Origin: Candidatus Woesearchaeota archaeon
Lineage (GTDB): Archaea > Nanobdellota > Nanobdellia > Woesearchaeales > JAHWHD01
Length of the DNA: 39,834 nt
Assembly: GCA_019323525.1 (NCBI GenBank)
Contig: JAHWHD010000079.1
Span: 1 to 39,834 of the forward strand
Direction: 5' to 3'
Below, in pieces: positions 31,799 to 39,494 of this stretch (the stretch's first letter is position 1; every line of letters begins with the position of its first letter). A program made the position numbers and the translations under genes. The notes under the pieces were generated by a model. The model was not told where the DNA came from. It searched no databases and worked only from the letters and a program-made list of their open reading frames with translations.

Positions 31799-32842
31799 AT
31801 GAGTGAAACAGATAAAGAAACACTGGTTAAAGCTTTATGTGAAAGACTTAGATCGGAGATTGGCAAAGATTACCAACCATTAGTTGCAGCTGATGCAGCG
31901 CATAAAGTTATCAACGCTATTCTAGAAGTTGATGAGGCTCTAGAATTAGATGATCTGGATAGCATAGATGGCAACCTGATGGATGAACTTGACTTCGACT
32001 CATTAGATTTTATAGACCTTGGCTACAGGCTAGAGAAACAAACCGGAAAAAAGATTGAAACCCCTGCATATGAGGACGCTTACCATGGAGATGCTACGAC
32101 TTATGGCATAATGAGTTTTGTTTACGAACGGATGACAGGCAAAAGAAACCTAAAAGCTCTAGAACGAAGGTTGAAAGGAGCTGTTGTTGAAACCTTGGTA
32201 AAAAATGAAGATGACAACGAAGCATTAGCCAGGAAAATCGCTGATTGTGTTTATCAAGAAGCCGTAAAGGATGGAGATTTTGATAGTATCGATGATGAAA
32301 TGCCAAATATTAACTCAGGCAAGGTAGTTGCTGCTGAATTAAGAAAAGCAATCGAAAATAAATTCGGCGTTGAAATCGATACAAAAGCATACTATAGAGC
32401 AAGGAAAAAAGATTCGAGCTTTAAAGGAATATGCAGGTTTTTTTATGATAGAATCATGAGCAAGGGTGAACAAATGGCAGATAATGAAGTAAGTGCTGAA
32501 CTTGGGACAAAAAAGGACGATTTATTGAGAGAAGGTATGAAATACCTACAGAGAGAGAAACTAGACTTTAACCCAAAAATAGGGGAAATGGCTGTTTCAA
32601 ATGTATATGAAGCAATAGTTAAACAAACCAAAAAAGATCCAGCATCAATTTATGTACATCTTGTTTCGCAGCTCAGTGTTGACTCGCTGGAAATTGTAGA
32701 GATGCAGATGACATTAGAGGAAGAGCTTGATGTAGAGATAGACGACCGTAAATGGAAAGCGGCAGGTGTTGACCAGTCAATGCAGAGCATAATCGATGTA
32801 GTCTATGACGTGCTTAAAGAAAGATATGGACACTTAAGCTAA
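31799..32842 (+). CDS. Tandem acyl-carrier-protein-like protein (three modules)
   Basis: 347 aa from MSETDKETL; AGGTGAG before this ATG supports it over the start 24 nt upstream. Module 1 has the carrier motif LDFDSLDFIDL (Ser68), module 3 has LSVDSLEIVEM (Ser296), each followed by a helix ending in the (G/D)-x-(K/E)-I(E/D) pattern. The middle module, NINSGKVVAAELRKAIENKF (Ser173), lacks the DSL consensus and may be unmodified. Ser68 and Ser296 could take 4'-phosphopantetheine. No ketosynthase, adenylation enzyme or phosphopantetheinyl transferase is in the window. Archaea generally lack fatty acid synthase, so its role is unclear. Convergent with uppP (9-nt overlap). Confidence 0.8.
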   Translation: MSETDKETLVKALCERLRSEIGKDYQPLVAADAAHKVINAILEVDEALELDDLDSIDGNLMDELDFDSLDFIDLGYRLEKQTGKKIETPAYEDAYHGDATTYGIMSFVYERMTGKRNLKALERRLKGAVVETLVKNEDDNEALARKIADCVYQEAVKDGDFDSIDDEMPNINSGKVVAAELRKAIENKFGVEIDTKAYYRARKKDSSFKGICRFFYDRIMSKGEQMADNEVSAELGTKKDDLLREGMKYLQREKLDFNPKIGEMAVSNVYEAIVKQTKKDPASIYVHLVSQLSVDSLEIVEMQMTLEEELDVEIDDRKWKAAGVDQSMQSIIDVVYDVLKERYGHLS

Positions 32843-33598
32843 CACTAGCAACACAATCCCAACCACAAAACAATAATAACTAAAATAATGAAACTTCTTC
32901 TGTATTATCAGTCTTAATAACCACCTGAGTGAAAGATATCCTACAATAACAGACACAGCAGTACCCACTATTATTGGCATGAAATTAACAGAAACAGCAG
33001 CTGCATCGTACTCCAGGATTGTAGCTCCTATGACAGCAGGCACTGATAATAAAAACGAAAACTTTGCAACTAGCTTCTTGTCAACACCTCTTAAGAGTCC
33101 AACACTTATCGTAGAACCTGATCTTGATATTCCTGGTATGATTGCAAGGCCTTGAACAATACCAATCAAGATAGAATCAATTGCATTCAACCCTTTTTGT
33201 TTCTCAAACCTCTCTGAAAAAAACAGTAAGCAGCCAGTCACAAGCAGCGCGATACCAACAACTGTCAGGTTCTGGAAAAACCCTGTAAAGGCGTCATTAA
33301 AATAATATCCTATCAACGCAGTAGGTATTGAACCTATGATGATAAATAACAAAAGTTTGCCGTAATGCGACTTAAAATCAAGCCTGAAGAGTGATTTAAG
33401 AATTTCTATAATATCCTTCCAAAACACTAACAGAATAACAATCAAAGTACCGACATGTAGAAATATATCAAATATCAAAGGAGCACTCAGACCCATCCAT
33501 TCCTGAAATATTACTAGATGTCCTGAACTTGATACAGGCAGCCATTCAGTGATACCCTGAACTATTCCAAGTATGATCGCCTGGAGTAAAGATATCAT
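32834..33598 (-). CDS. uppP: Undecaprenyl-diphosphatase UppP/BacA
   Basis: 254 aa, eight helices. Motifs GIVQGITEWLPVSSSGHLV at residues 11-29 (catalytic Glu) and GLAIIPGISRSGSTIS (Arg/Ser). It dephosphorylates the polyprenyl diphosphate carrier; in archaea the carrier would be dolichol-like and used in glycosylation. Its start overlaps the 33595 gene as ATGA. Confidence 0.95.
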   Translation of the reverse strand: MISLLQAIILGIVQGITEWLPVSSSGHLVIFQEWMGLSAPLIFDIFLHVGTLIVILLVFWKDIIEILKSLFRLDFKSHYGKLLLFIIIGSIPTALIGYYFNDAFTGFFQNLTVVGIALLVTGCLLFFSERFEKQKGLNAIDSILIGIVQGLAIIPGISRSGSTISVGLLRGVDKKLVAKFSFLLSVPAVIGATILEYDAAAVSVNFMPIIVGTAVSVIVGYLSLRWLLRLIIQKKFHYFSYYCFVVGIVLLVLA

Positions 33599-33996
33599 TC
33601 TGCGTCTTCAGTCTCTAAACTGGCTTGAACAGCTTTACAGGCTGCAAAAACCTCATCAGGAGTTGCAGAGTATTGACCATCTTTGTAGACAACAGGCTCA
33701 GCCCCATTACCTGGGAAAAATACTAGTTGCCTAGGCACAGGATCATTATATCCAAAGTACTGAGACCGTAAAGGAATGATTTCACCGCCTCTACATACAT
33801 TAAGGTATACAAATCTCCTTCGCTTACCTCTTTTAGCCTCCATGCCCTTGAATGCGTCTACCTCTAACATCTCTGGTCTTGGCTCATCCCATATAGTGTA
33901 TCCTGCCAGGTTCTGCCTAAATAGACAACCGTTTACCATCTCATGGTCAGGGTGACTGACAGGATGCTCATCCAGTATATCTTTTAATCTTATCAT
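33595..33996 (-). CDS. Hypothetical protein upstream of uppP
   Basis: 133 aa. No family recognised. Soluble, with RGKRRRFVYLNVCRGGEI, LVFFPGNGAEPVVYKDGQYS and an acidic end. Overlaps uppP by 4 nt, first gene of that operon; a TATA box GTTTAAATAC lies at 34021-34030, 30 nt upstream. Confidence 0.65.
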   Translation of the reverse strand: MIRLKDILDEHPVSHPDHEMVNGCLFRQNLAGYTIWDEPRPEMLEVDAFKGMEAKRGKRRRFVYLNVCRGGEIIPLRSQYFGYNDPVPRQLVFFPGNGAEPVVYKDGQYSATPDEVFAACKAVQASLETEDAE

Positions 33997-34020
33997 TTTA
34001 ACCCAAGCTCTAATTATTTA

Positions 34021-34030
34021 GTATTTAAAC
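34021..34030 (-). promoter_or_regulatory. TATA box of the uppP operon
   Basis: GTTTAAATAC on the minus strand, centred about 30 nt before the ATG at 33996. Confidence 0.5.
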
Positions 34031-34039
34031 TTTTGTAAA

Positions 34040-34396
34040 TCAGATTGAATTCAACACATCCTGGTCTAGTTTAGTCTTTGCCTTATGACAATCTTTACAC
34101 AATAATCTAAGGTTATCTTTGTCATAAGGGTTGCCGCCCATTCTTATAGGTATTATATGATCAACATCCAAGAAACGCTTCCTCATTCTTTTCTTACAGA
34201 TACTACAAGTATACCTGTCCCTCTTCAACACAGTTTTACGTATCCAGTACCAGTCATGGTTAAAGTTAAACTCTCTCATGCATTCAGAACTACAGTAATG
34301 CCTTCTACCTTTAGTTACAGGCCTGTCACAGTTCCTGCAAATCTTTACACCATCCTTGACCTCATTCTTGAAGTCTGATACTCTTGGAAATCTCAT
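34040..34396 (-). CDS. HNH nuclease domain protein
   Basis: 118 aa. The N-terminal half has zinc ligands in KICRNCDRP and HYCSSECMREF; the HNH motif is FLDVDHIIPIRMGGNPYDKDN then LRLLCKDCHKAKTK, with a further CSICKKR pair. Probably a DNA nuclease; a role in restriction, mobile elements or repair cannot be told. No element ends or mobile partner genes surround it. Confidence 0.88.
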   Translation of the reverse strand: MRFPRVSDFKNEVKDGVKICRNCDRPVTKGRRHYCSSECMREFNFNHDWYWIRKTVLKRDRYTCSICKKRMRKRFLDVDHIIPIRMGGNPYDKDNLRLLCKDCHKAKTKLDQDVLNSI

Positions 34397-34470
34397 AACC
34401 CTAATTTTGTTATTATTTTATATTAATTTTACTAAACTTTAAATAAAAAAACAACAATAAACAAAATAAT

Positions 34471-35424
34471 ATGAAAATAGGCAAGATAAAACTCAAGAAC
34501 CCCTTCATACTTGCACCTCTTGACGGAGTTAACTGTGCAGCCTTTAGATTATTGTGCAAGGAACAAGGAGCTTCTCTAGTTTATTCACAGATGCTGCACG
34601 CAGATGGTGTTGTTGCAGCCAAGGAATCGTTTATTGAACGCTACATTGACGTTGTTGAAAAAGAAAGACCTATAGCTCTGCAGCTTGTTGGGTCTAAAGC
34701 TAGCTCAATGGAAAAAGCCACCGAAATTCTTAATGAGCATGCAGACATTATTGACATCAACTTAGGCTGTTCAATGCCTAACATGCTAGCGCTTAAGGCA
34801 GGTGCTTACTTCACAAAACACCCTGAACAGATAGAACGCATAGTCAAGCCCGTCATTGAAAACACCAATAAACCAGTTACTGCAAAGATCCGTATTGGAT
34901 GGAATTCTCAGTCCCTTAACCATGTCAAGGTTAGCAAACTTCTCGAAGACCTCGGCATAGCAGCCATAGCTGTACACGGAAGAACTAAACAGCAGGCATT
35001 TACAGGAAAAGCTAATTGGATTTCTATCAAGCAGGTCAAGGAAAACGTTAACATTCCAGTGATAGGCAACGGCGATATTTTCAAGCCAGAAGATGCAAGA
35101 TCAATGCTTGAAAAAACAGGTTGCGATGCAATTATGATAGGAAGAGCAGCTATCGGAAACCCGTTCATCTTTAAACAATGTGTTGAATACTTTAGCAAAG
35201 GAAAATATAACCTGACAAAAAGTAAAGAAGTCTATGAAGTCTTTATTAAATTTCTAAGCTATTATAACAGATATCAAAAAAGAAACCGTTTCCCAGAGAT
35301 AAGACAGCACGCAATGTGGTTTTCCAAATACATAGGTAAAGCAAAATCAATGCGCGTTAAACTGATGAACGCAAAAACAGAACAAGAAGTTAAAAAAATA
35401 TTTAAAGAGCTAAACCACGCTTAG
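34471..35424 (+). CDS. dus: tRNA-dihydrouridine synthase
   Basis: 317 aa FMN TIM barrel. Catalytic Cys100 in IINLGC (here DIINLGC-SMPNM; the usual Pro after Cys is absent). VTAKIRIGW, AVHGRTKQQAF and GNGDIFKPEDA/MIGRAAIGNPF are the Dus signatures. Reduces uridines in the tRNA D loop with NAD(P)H. Overlaps the convergent 35421 gene by 4 nt. Confidence 0.93.
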   Translation: MKIGKIKLKNPFILAPLDGVNCAAFRLLCKEQGASLVYSQMLHADGVVAAKESFIERYIDVVEKERPIALQLVGSKASSMEKATEILNEHADIIDINLGCSMPNMLALKAGAYFTKHPEQIERIVKPVIENTNKPVTAKIRIGWNSQSLNHVKVSKLLEDLGIAAIAVHGRTKQQAFTGKANWISIKQVKENVNIPVIGNGDIFKPEDARSMLEKTGCDAIMIGRAAIGNPFIFKQCVEYFSKGKYNLTKSKEVYEVFIKFLSYYNRYQKRNRFPEIRQHAMWFSKYIGKAKSMRVKLMNAKTEQEVKKIFKELNHA

Positions 35425-35948
35425 CGCATCAATTTCGCTTCTATCTCAGCAAGCTTATGCTCGTGTACTGCTTCATAAGCCCTAAGACTTTTCTCAAGAC
35501 CACTCGTGGCATTATGATACTCTGCATCACTTGCCTGACCACCATGATACCTTCTTTTTACACCCATCCAAAGGATATACCTGTCCCTTATCATCTTAGA
35601 ATCCTGATTCCTTAACCTTGGGAGAAACTCAGGCGCATCCTTTTTCAAGAACTCAAGCATAGCCCTTGATTTGTTTTCACAAAATACAGGAGCCTGTCTT
35701 TGCTGTTCCTTGTAAAGCCTGAAAGCATTATCAATTGTTTGAAGTTTCTTAGCACGTCGCTCAACATGTCTAGGCACAATATCAGTCCCTCTAAACCTTG
35801 CATTCTTTGGTCTGACTAACCTATCCAACCCAATAGTCCGCAATGCATTATCATAACGTCCTGCAGGAACTCCCTCAACTGCTAACTCTACATCTTTTAA
35901 CAAATCTCCGTATCTCTTCACTTTACCTGCTTGATAACCTAATACCAT
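35421..35948 (-). CDS. Hypothetical basic protein, 175 aa
   Basis: Start MVLGYQAGKVK, with GGAGG 8-12 nt upstream; the frame extends 15 nt further. Helical and Arg/Lys-rich (KNARFRGTDIVPRHVERRAK, then KLQTIDNAFRLYKEQQRQ). Its last part is a coiled-coil-like helix ending EHKLAEIEAKLMR. No family recognised. A palindromic TATA site lies at 35974-35985. Confidence 0.65.
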   Translation of the reverse strand: MVLGYQAGKVKRYGDLLKDVELAVEGVPAGRYDNALRTIGLDRLVRPKNARFRGTDIVPRHVERRAKKLQTIDNAFRLYKEQQRQAPVFCENKSRAMLEFLKKDAPEFLPRLRNQDSKMIRDRYILWMGVKRRYHGGQASDAEYHNATSGLEKSLRAYEAVHEHKLAEIEAKLMR

Positions 35949-35973
35949 CTTTAATACCTCCAAAAAACATATA

Positions 35974-35985
35974 TTGTATATACAA
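35974..35985 (-). promoter_or_regulatory. Palindromic TATA region of the 35421 gene
   Basis: TTGTATATACAA is a perfect 12-bp palindrome, centred about 31 nt before the ATG at 35948. Confidence 0.45.
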
Positions 35986-36021
35986 AAAGAGATTTCAAAA
36001 AACTATCCCCCATTTAAATAG

Positions 36022-36615
36022 TTATCGATTTAGAATACATTTCAACTGTTTTTTAAAATCATTATAAGTCCTATAATGTATTGTCTTGAACCCAAGTTTC
36101 ATAGCAGCCTTAACATTGTTTAGCTGATTATCAATAAACACACATTCTCCAGGTTTTAGTTTTGTTTTTTGTAGAAATTTACTAAAAATCAAAGTGTCAG
36201 GCTTAGCACAGTTGAGAATATAAGAGATAAATATCCCATCAAAAACATCCTTGAACTTATATTTCTTTGAGACGTGTTCAAAATGTTCTCTTACCTGGTT
36301 AGACAGGATGTAGACCTTATAATTTTTCTTTAACCTTTTTACATCATCCAAAACAGATTTGTTCAGCTTAAAGTAATTCCAGAGATAAGGTTTTATCCAT
36401 TTACTTGACTTCAAGCCCAAGTCACAAGAATAACCTTTCAAAAGGTCGTTCATACTAAGCTTGTGCACTCGCCATCTAAGCCAGTACTTGTGCCAGATCT
36501 TGTGCACATGATCAAAACTCTTGCCACTCTTTTTAGAGACTAGATTGTTAAATACATTATAGTTAGCAGGCCTGACCAGAACACCAGCAAAGTCAAAGAC
36601 CATTGCTTTAATCAT
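36022..36615 (-). CDS. HAD-superfamily hydrolase
   Basis: 197 aa. Motif I MVFDFAGVLV (DxAG variant as in FMN- and epoxide-type HADs), motif II YILSNQ, motif III NCAKPD, motif IV VFIDNQLNNVKAA, with helical cap in between. Phosphatase or dehalogenase type; substrate unknown. Overlaps the CCC1-like gene by 4 nt (ATGA), third in its operon. Confidence 0.88.
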   Translation of the reverse strand: MIKAMVFDFAGVLVRPANYNVFNNLVSKKSGKSFDHVHKIWHKYWLRWRVHKLSMNDLLKGYSCDLGLKSSKWIKPYLWNYFKLNKSVLDDVKRLKKNYKVYILSNQVREHFEHVSKKYKFKDVFDGIFISYILNCAKPDTLIFSKFLQKTKLKPGECVFIDNQLNNVKAAMKLGFKTIHYRTYNDFKKQLKCILNR

Positions 36616-37103
36616 ATTACCAGCACTCTTAACAACAACTCGCTAACGATAAACGTAGCAACTGAAACAGAAACTCCAATCACAATGTATTTAATGATTA
36701 GTTTAGTAACATCCATCTTCTGGTATTTTGCAACAAATACAGCTAGCAAAGCAAGAAGCACGATAGCAACCGCAAAACCTACATACGCTGCCAAAGGAAC
36801 ATTAAATATAAGAAGCGGAATGATCATAACTATAACTGAGCCCGCAGTTCCTGCAAAACTCCAGAAAGTACTTTTCCAGATCTCTTTCCTTGTATGTATA
36901 CCTTCACTCTCTTCGCTTACATGAAACGCTGAAGAGTTTGCAAAGGCGTCTGCAACACCTGCTGTCACAACACCAAGTATAGCTATAGACTTGTTACCTG
37001 TAACACTTAAACCTATAAGAACTCCCAGCATCATAACAATGCCTTCCATGATTCCAAAGGTAGCGCCCTGGTATCCCTCTTTTTTTATATGGTTCTTTTT
37101 CAT
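36612..37103 (-). CDS. CCC1/VIT1-type iron or manganese transporter
   Basis: 163 aa, five helices. FGIMEGIVMMLGVLIGLSVT near the N-terminus and TAGVADAFANSSAFHVSEES match the VIT1 family. The cytosolic metal-binding Glu loop is shorter than in yeast/plant CCC1. Probably exports or stores Fe or Mn. Overlaps both neighbours by 4 nt. Confidence 0.88.
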   Translation of the reverse strand: MKKNHIKKEGYQGATFGIMEGIVMMLGVLIGLSVTGNKSIAILGVVTAGVADAFANSSAFHVSEESEGIHTRKEIWKSTFWSFAGTAGSVIVMIIPLLIFNVPLAAYVGFAVAIVLLALLAVFVAKYQKMDVTKLIIKYIVIGVSVSVATFIVSELLLRVLVI

Positions 37104-37288
37104 AAAGATTTAAACCGTTCTACACTTCTATCATATGTCCTTTCCACATCGTCAGGAAAAAAGCAAGCAGGAAGTTCTCCTCTCTGCCTATGAAAATGCA
37201 TACACTCGCAACATTTACCTTTCTTATCACAACCTGAATACGTACAGTTGCACATCTCTAGGTTTTGTTGTTTGTTTGGACAGGCCAT
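37100..37288 (-). CDS. DUF6485-type Cys-rich protein
   Basis: 62 aa, MACPNKQQNLEMCNC followed by CTYSGCDKKGKCCECMHFHR and ELPACFFP. The Cys array (8) is the DUF6485 pattern, probably a metal site. First gene of the operon with a CCC1-like transporter and HAD hydrolase; a TATA-like CTTTAAAAACT lies about 24 nt upstream. Metal sensing or handling is plausible, not shown. Confidence 0.85.
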   Translation of the reverse strand: MACPNKQQNLEMCNCTYSGCDKKGKCCECMHFHRQRGELPACFFPDDVERTYDRSVERFKSL

Positions 37289-37295
37289 AGTCTAT

Positions 37296-37841
37296 TTACT
37301 TTTTTTTAGTTTTTAAAGATTTGCTTTTGACAGGTTTCTCATAGATAGCAAACGCTTTCAGGAACCTTGGAGTTCTCTGCAATGGCTTGATAAACCTTAC
37401 AAACAACCTTGTCCTTGATATCTTACCTGATTTCTCAACCTCAGAAGCCACCTTTGTAACCTCTTTCTCAACCTCTAGACCCTCATGAAGTATCTTCTGC
37501 CCTGTGCCAAGAGTCTCTCCAACCCTGGAAATCACAACTATCTCCTCAAACAATCTAAAGATAAGATAGAAAGGCACAACTGCCAAGATATCAAGCCATG
37601 ATGTCTTAAGAAACTGTTTAAAGTCTTTTGCACGCCTCCATTTAAATCCAATATCCACTAAAAAGAAACCTATGATAACATAATCGGCAACATCAACCCA
37701 TAAAAGGTAATGTTCTATGAGGCTATGATAAAAAACCTCTAAGACAATAAGTACAAGTAACAAAACAAGCAGGTAAGGTATTGCCTTGTCCACAAACACC
37801 TCTAGCTTATGCCAACTCTTTTTTTTGTTTTTCCTTGTCAA
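37296..37841 (-). CDS. Membrane protein with voltage-sensor-like segment
   Basis: 181 aa. Three to four helices: about 20-40, 48-68 and 83-104, with DVADYVIIGFFLVDIGFKWR and TSWLDILAVVPFYLIFRLF resembling S2-S3 of ion-channel voltage sensors. The C-terminus is charged with basic repeats; no S5-P-S6 pore or K+ filter is present. Function unknown, perhaps an auxiliary or degenerate channel unit. Confidence 0.7.
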   Translation of the reverse strand: MTRKNKKKSWHKLEVFVDKAIPYLLVLLLVLIVLEVFYHSLIEHYLLWVDVADYVIIGFFLVDIGFKWRRAKDFKQFLKTSWLDILAVVPFYLIFRLFEEIVVISRVGETLGTGQKILHEGLEVEKEVTKVASEVEKSGKISRTRLFVRFIKPLQRTPRFLKAFAIYEKPVKSKSLKTKKK

Positions 37842-37874
37842 TTTGATTATTTTAGTAAATATTGTTTATTAATG

Positions 37875-38342
37875 TTATTGTAAAGGCCTTCGCTTAAATC
37901 TGTTAAATCTTTTTTCAATGATCTTTAGGTCTGATTCAGGCAGTTTCGAGCTAGTGAATGAAGTGGTTATGAGTTCTTTTGGAACCAAGCTTGCCTGTTT
38001 TTTCATCGTCTCTATATCCCTCTTTGAAAGCAAAAGTGTCAAAGGACACTCGATCAGGATAAATTGTCTTTTATTGTCATTATAATCAACATAAACAGGC
38101 CAGCACTTGCACATCAAAGGCCTTTGTTTGTGGATTGAACAAGAACTGCCCTTCGCAAGATAAGGACAGATACCTTTCTTACCCTTTAATTCAAAATGAT
38201 CTTCATTGATCTTAACAAAATAATCAGGATAGCCTGCTCTCAAGACTTTTTCCATTTCAGTTTTAGTAAATTCTGGACCTCCCATCTTGCAGCAGACAGC
38301 CTTGCACTTTTGGCAGACTTCCAGAGCCATGTTAGCCTTCAT
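37875..38342 (-). CDS. YkgJ-family Cys-cluster protein
   Basis: 155 aa. The N-terminal CQKCKAVCCKMGG and the central GICPYLAKGSSCSIHKQRPL then MCKCWP form the YkgJ/CxxCxxCC Fe-S or Zn cluster pattern. The family is broad, without one known role. Confidence 0.88.
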   Translation of the reverse strand: MKANMALEVCQKCKAVCCKMGGPEFTKTEMEKVLRAGYPDYFVKINEDHFELKGKKGICPYLAKGSSCSIHKQRPLMCKCWPVYVDYNDNKRQFILIECPLTLLLSKRDIETMKKQASLVPKELITTSFTSSKLPESDLKIIEKRFNRFKRRPLQ

Positions 38343-38412
38343 AAGGCAATTTAAAGATTAAAAGTATTTTAATCTTTCTTTAAATAGAAGATTCAAAATC
38401 GGACATAACAAC

Positions 38413-38422
38413 ATTTAAATAC
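38413..38422 (+). promoter_or_regulatory. TATA box of the MJ1316-domain/pdaD operon
   Basis: ATTTAAATAC about 40 nt before the ATG, leaving a short leader with GGGGT. Confidence 0.5.
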
Positions 38423-38456
38423 CAATAAATCAAAAATAACATAAAAAAGGGGTAAT

Positions 38457-38906
38457 ATGAAAAGATACTATGTCACAGAAAGGGATAAACAGATACTTAG
38501 GGCTTTGATGATAGGTACTGGCGTAATCTTATTCTGGCGCGGGGTCTGGCAGATAGCTGATGAGATTCCAATCCTCTCTAATAACTATGTATCACTGTTC
38601 GTTGGACTAGTTATTTTGCTTTTCTCAGGAGTCATATTTGAAGAGTTCGGCGCAAAGGAAAAGATATATGTCGCAACCAAGTTCGTGCGCGGACTCCTTA
38701 ACAAACACTCAAAAAAGAAACATTCAGAATTTACAGTATTTTTTCATGACAAGCTGCACAAGAAAATCAGGAAGTTCAAGCTGCATGATGTAAAGAACAT
38801 AGAAAAAGACATGATTATAATAAAGTTCAAGAACCGAGAATTCTTTGTTCCAGGCCATAGAATTAACAAGATATTGAGGGGTAAAGAGGTTCTCTGGGAA
38901 AAATGA
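38457..38906 (+). CDS. Membrane protein with C-terminal MJ1316 (DUF504-like) domain
   Basis: 149 aa. Two helices (about 14-32 and 42-62) then a cytoplasmic domain RGLLNKHSKKKH...EFTVFFHD, with KLHDVKNIEKDMIIIKF and FVPGHRINKILRGKEVLW. The last motif matches the MJ1316/DUF504 signature (IPyHRI..I...evlW), an RNA-end-recognition domain usually found alone or fused to RNA-repair enzymes. Membrane attachment is unusual. GGGGT sets the start. Overlaps pdaD by 4 nt. Confidence 0.75.
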   Translation: MKRYYVTERDKQILRALMIGTGVILFWRGVWQIADEIPILSNNYVSLFVGLVILLFSGVIFEEFGAKEKIYVATKFVRGLLNKHSKKKHSEFTVFFHDKLHKKIRKFKLHDVKNIEKDMIIIKFKNREFFVPGHRINKILRGKEVLWEK

Positions 38907-39439
38907 TACCTAAAAAGGTTTTCCTGACACACGGAGTTGGAAGGCACAAAGAAGAACTTGAAAGTTTCGAGCTTGCTTTAAGAGATGCAGGCATCCAGAT
39001 CTGTAACATTGTAGAGGTATCTAGTATTTTTCCTCCAGGCGCAAAACTGTTGACAAAACAGCAGGGTCTAAAACTGATAAAACCTGGCCAGATAACATTT
39101 GCAGTGATGTCAAGGTTGCAGAGCAACGAAAAAAACAGGTTACTCTCAGCTTCAATCGGCATAGCAATCCCTAAAGACAAAACATCTTACGGCTATCTTT
39201 CAGAACACCACGCATTTGGCGAGAAAGAATGCGGTAAACACGCTGAAGACCTTGCAGTTGCAATGCTTGCTACAAAGATGGGCATCAAGCTCGATCCAGG
39301 AAAGCATTGGGACCAGACAAAACAGCACTGGAAGATCGAGAAAAAGGTCTTCAAAACATCATCCATCACAGAGACTGCAACTGTAAAGAAAAACGGCGAA
39401 TGGACAACTGTAATCGCTGCTGCTGTGTTACTGCCTTAA
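38903..39439 (+). CDS. pdaD: Pyruvoyl-dependent arginine decarboxylase
   Basis: 178 aa, normal length. The self-cleavage site is in NIVEVSSIFPPGAKL, where the second Ser becomes the pyruvoyl group. YGYLSEHHAFGEKECGKHAEDLA holds the conserved active-site residues. Makes agmatine from arginine, for polyamine or for agmatidine at tRNA-Ile2 C34. ATG overlaps the preceding stop as ATGA. Confidence 0.95.
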   Translation: MIPKKVFLTHGVGRHKEELESFELALRDAGIQICNIVEVSSIFPPGAKLLTKQQGLKLIKPGQITFAVMSRLQSNEKNRLLSASIGIAIPKDKTSYGYLSEHHAFGEKECGKHAEDLAVAMLATKMGIKLDPGKHWDQTKQHWKIEKKVFKTSSITETATVKKNGEWTTVIAAAVLLP

Positions 39440-39494
39440 ATATCCATTTTCTAATATAATAATCAATATAAAAAAACATCTAATTTTCTTGTCT

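Noticed and set aside
34040..34396. Homing endonuclease in an intron or intein
   Set aside because: The HNH gene stands alone between complete genes; neither neighbour is interrupted.
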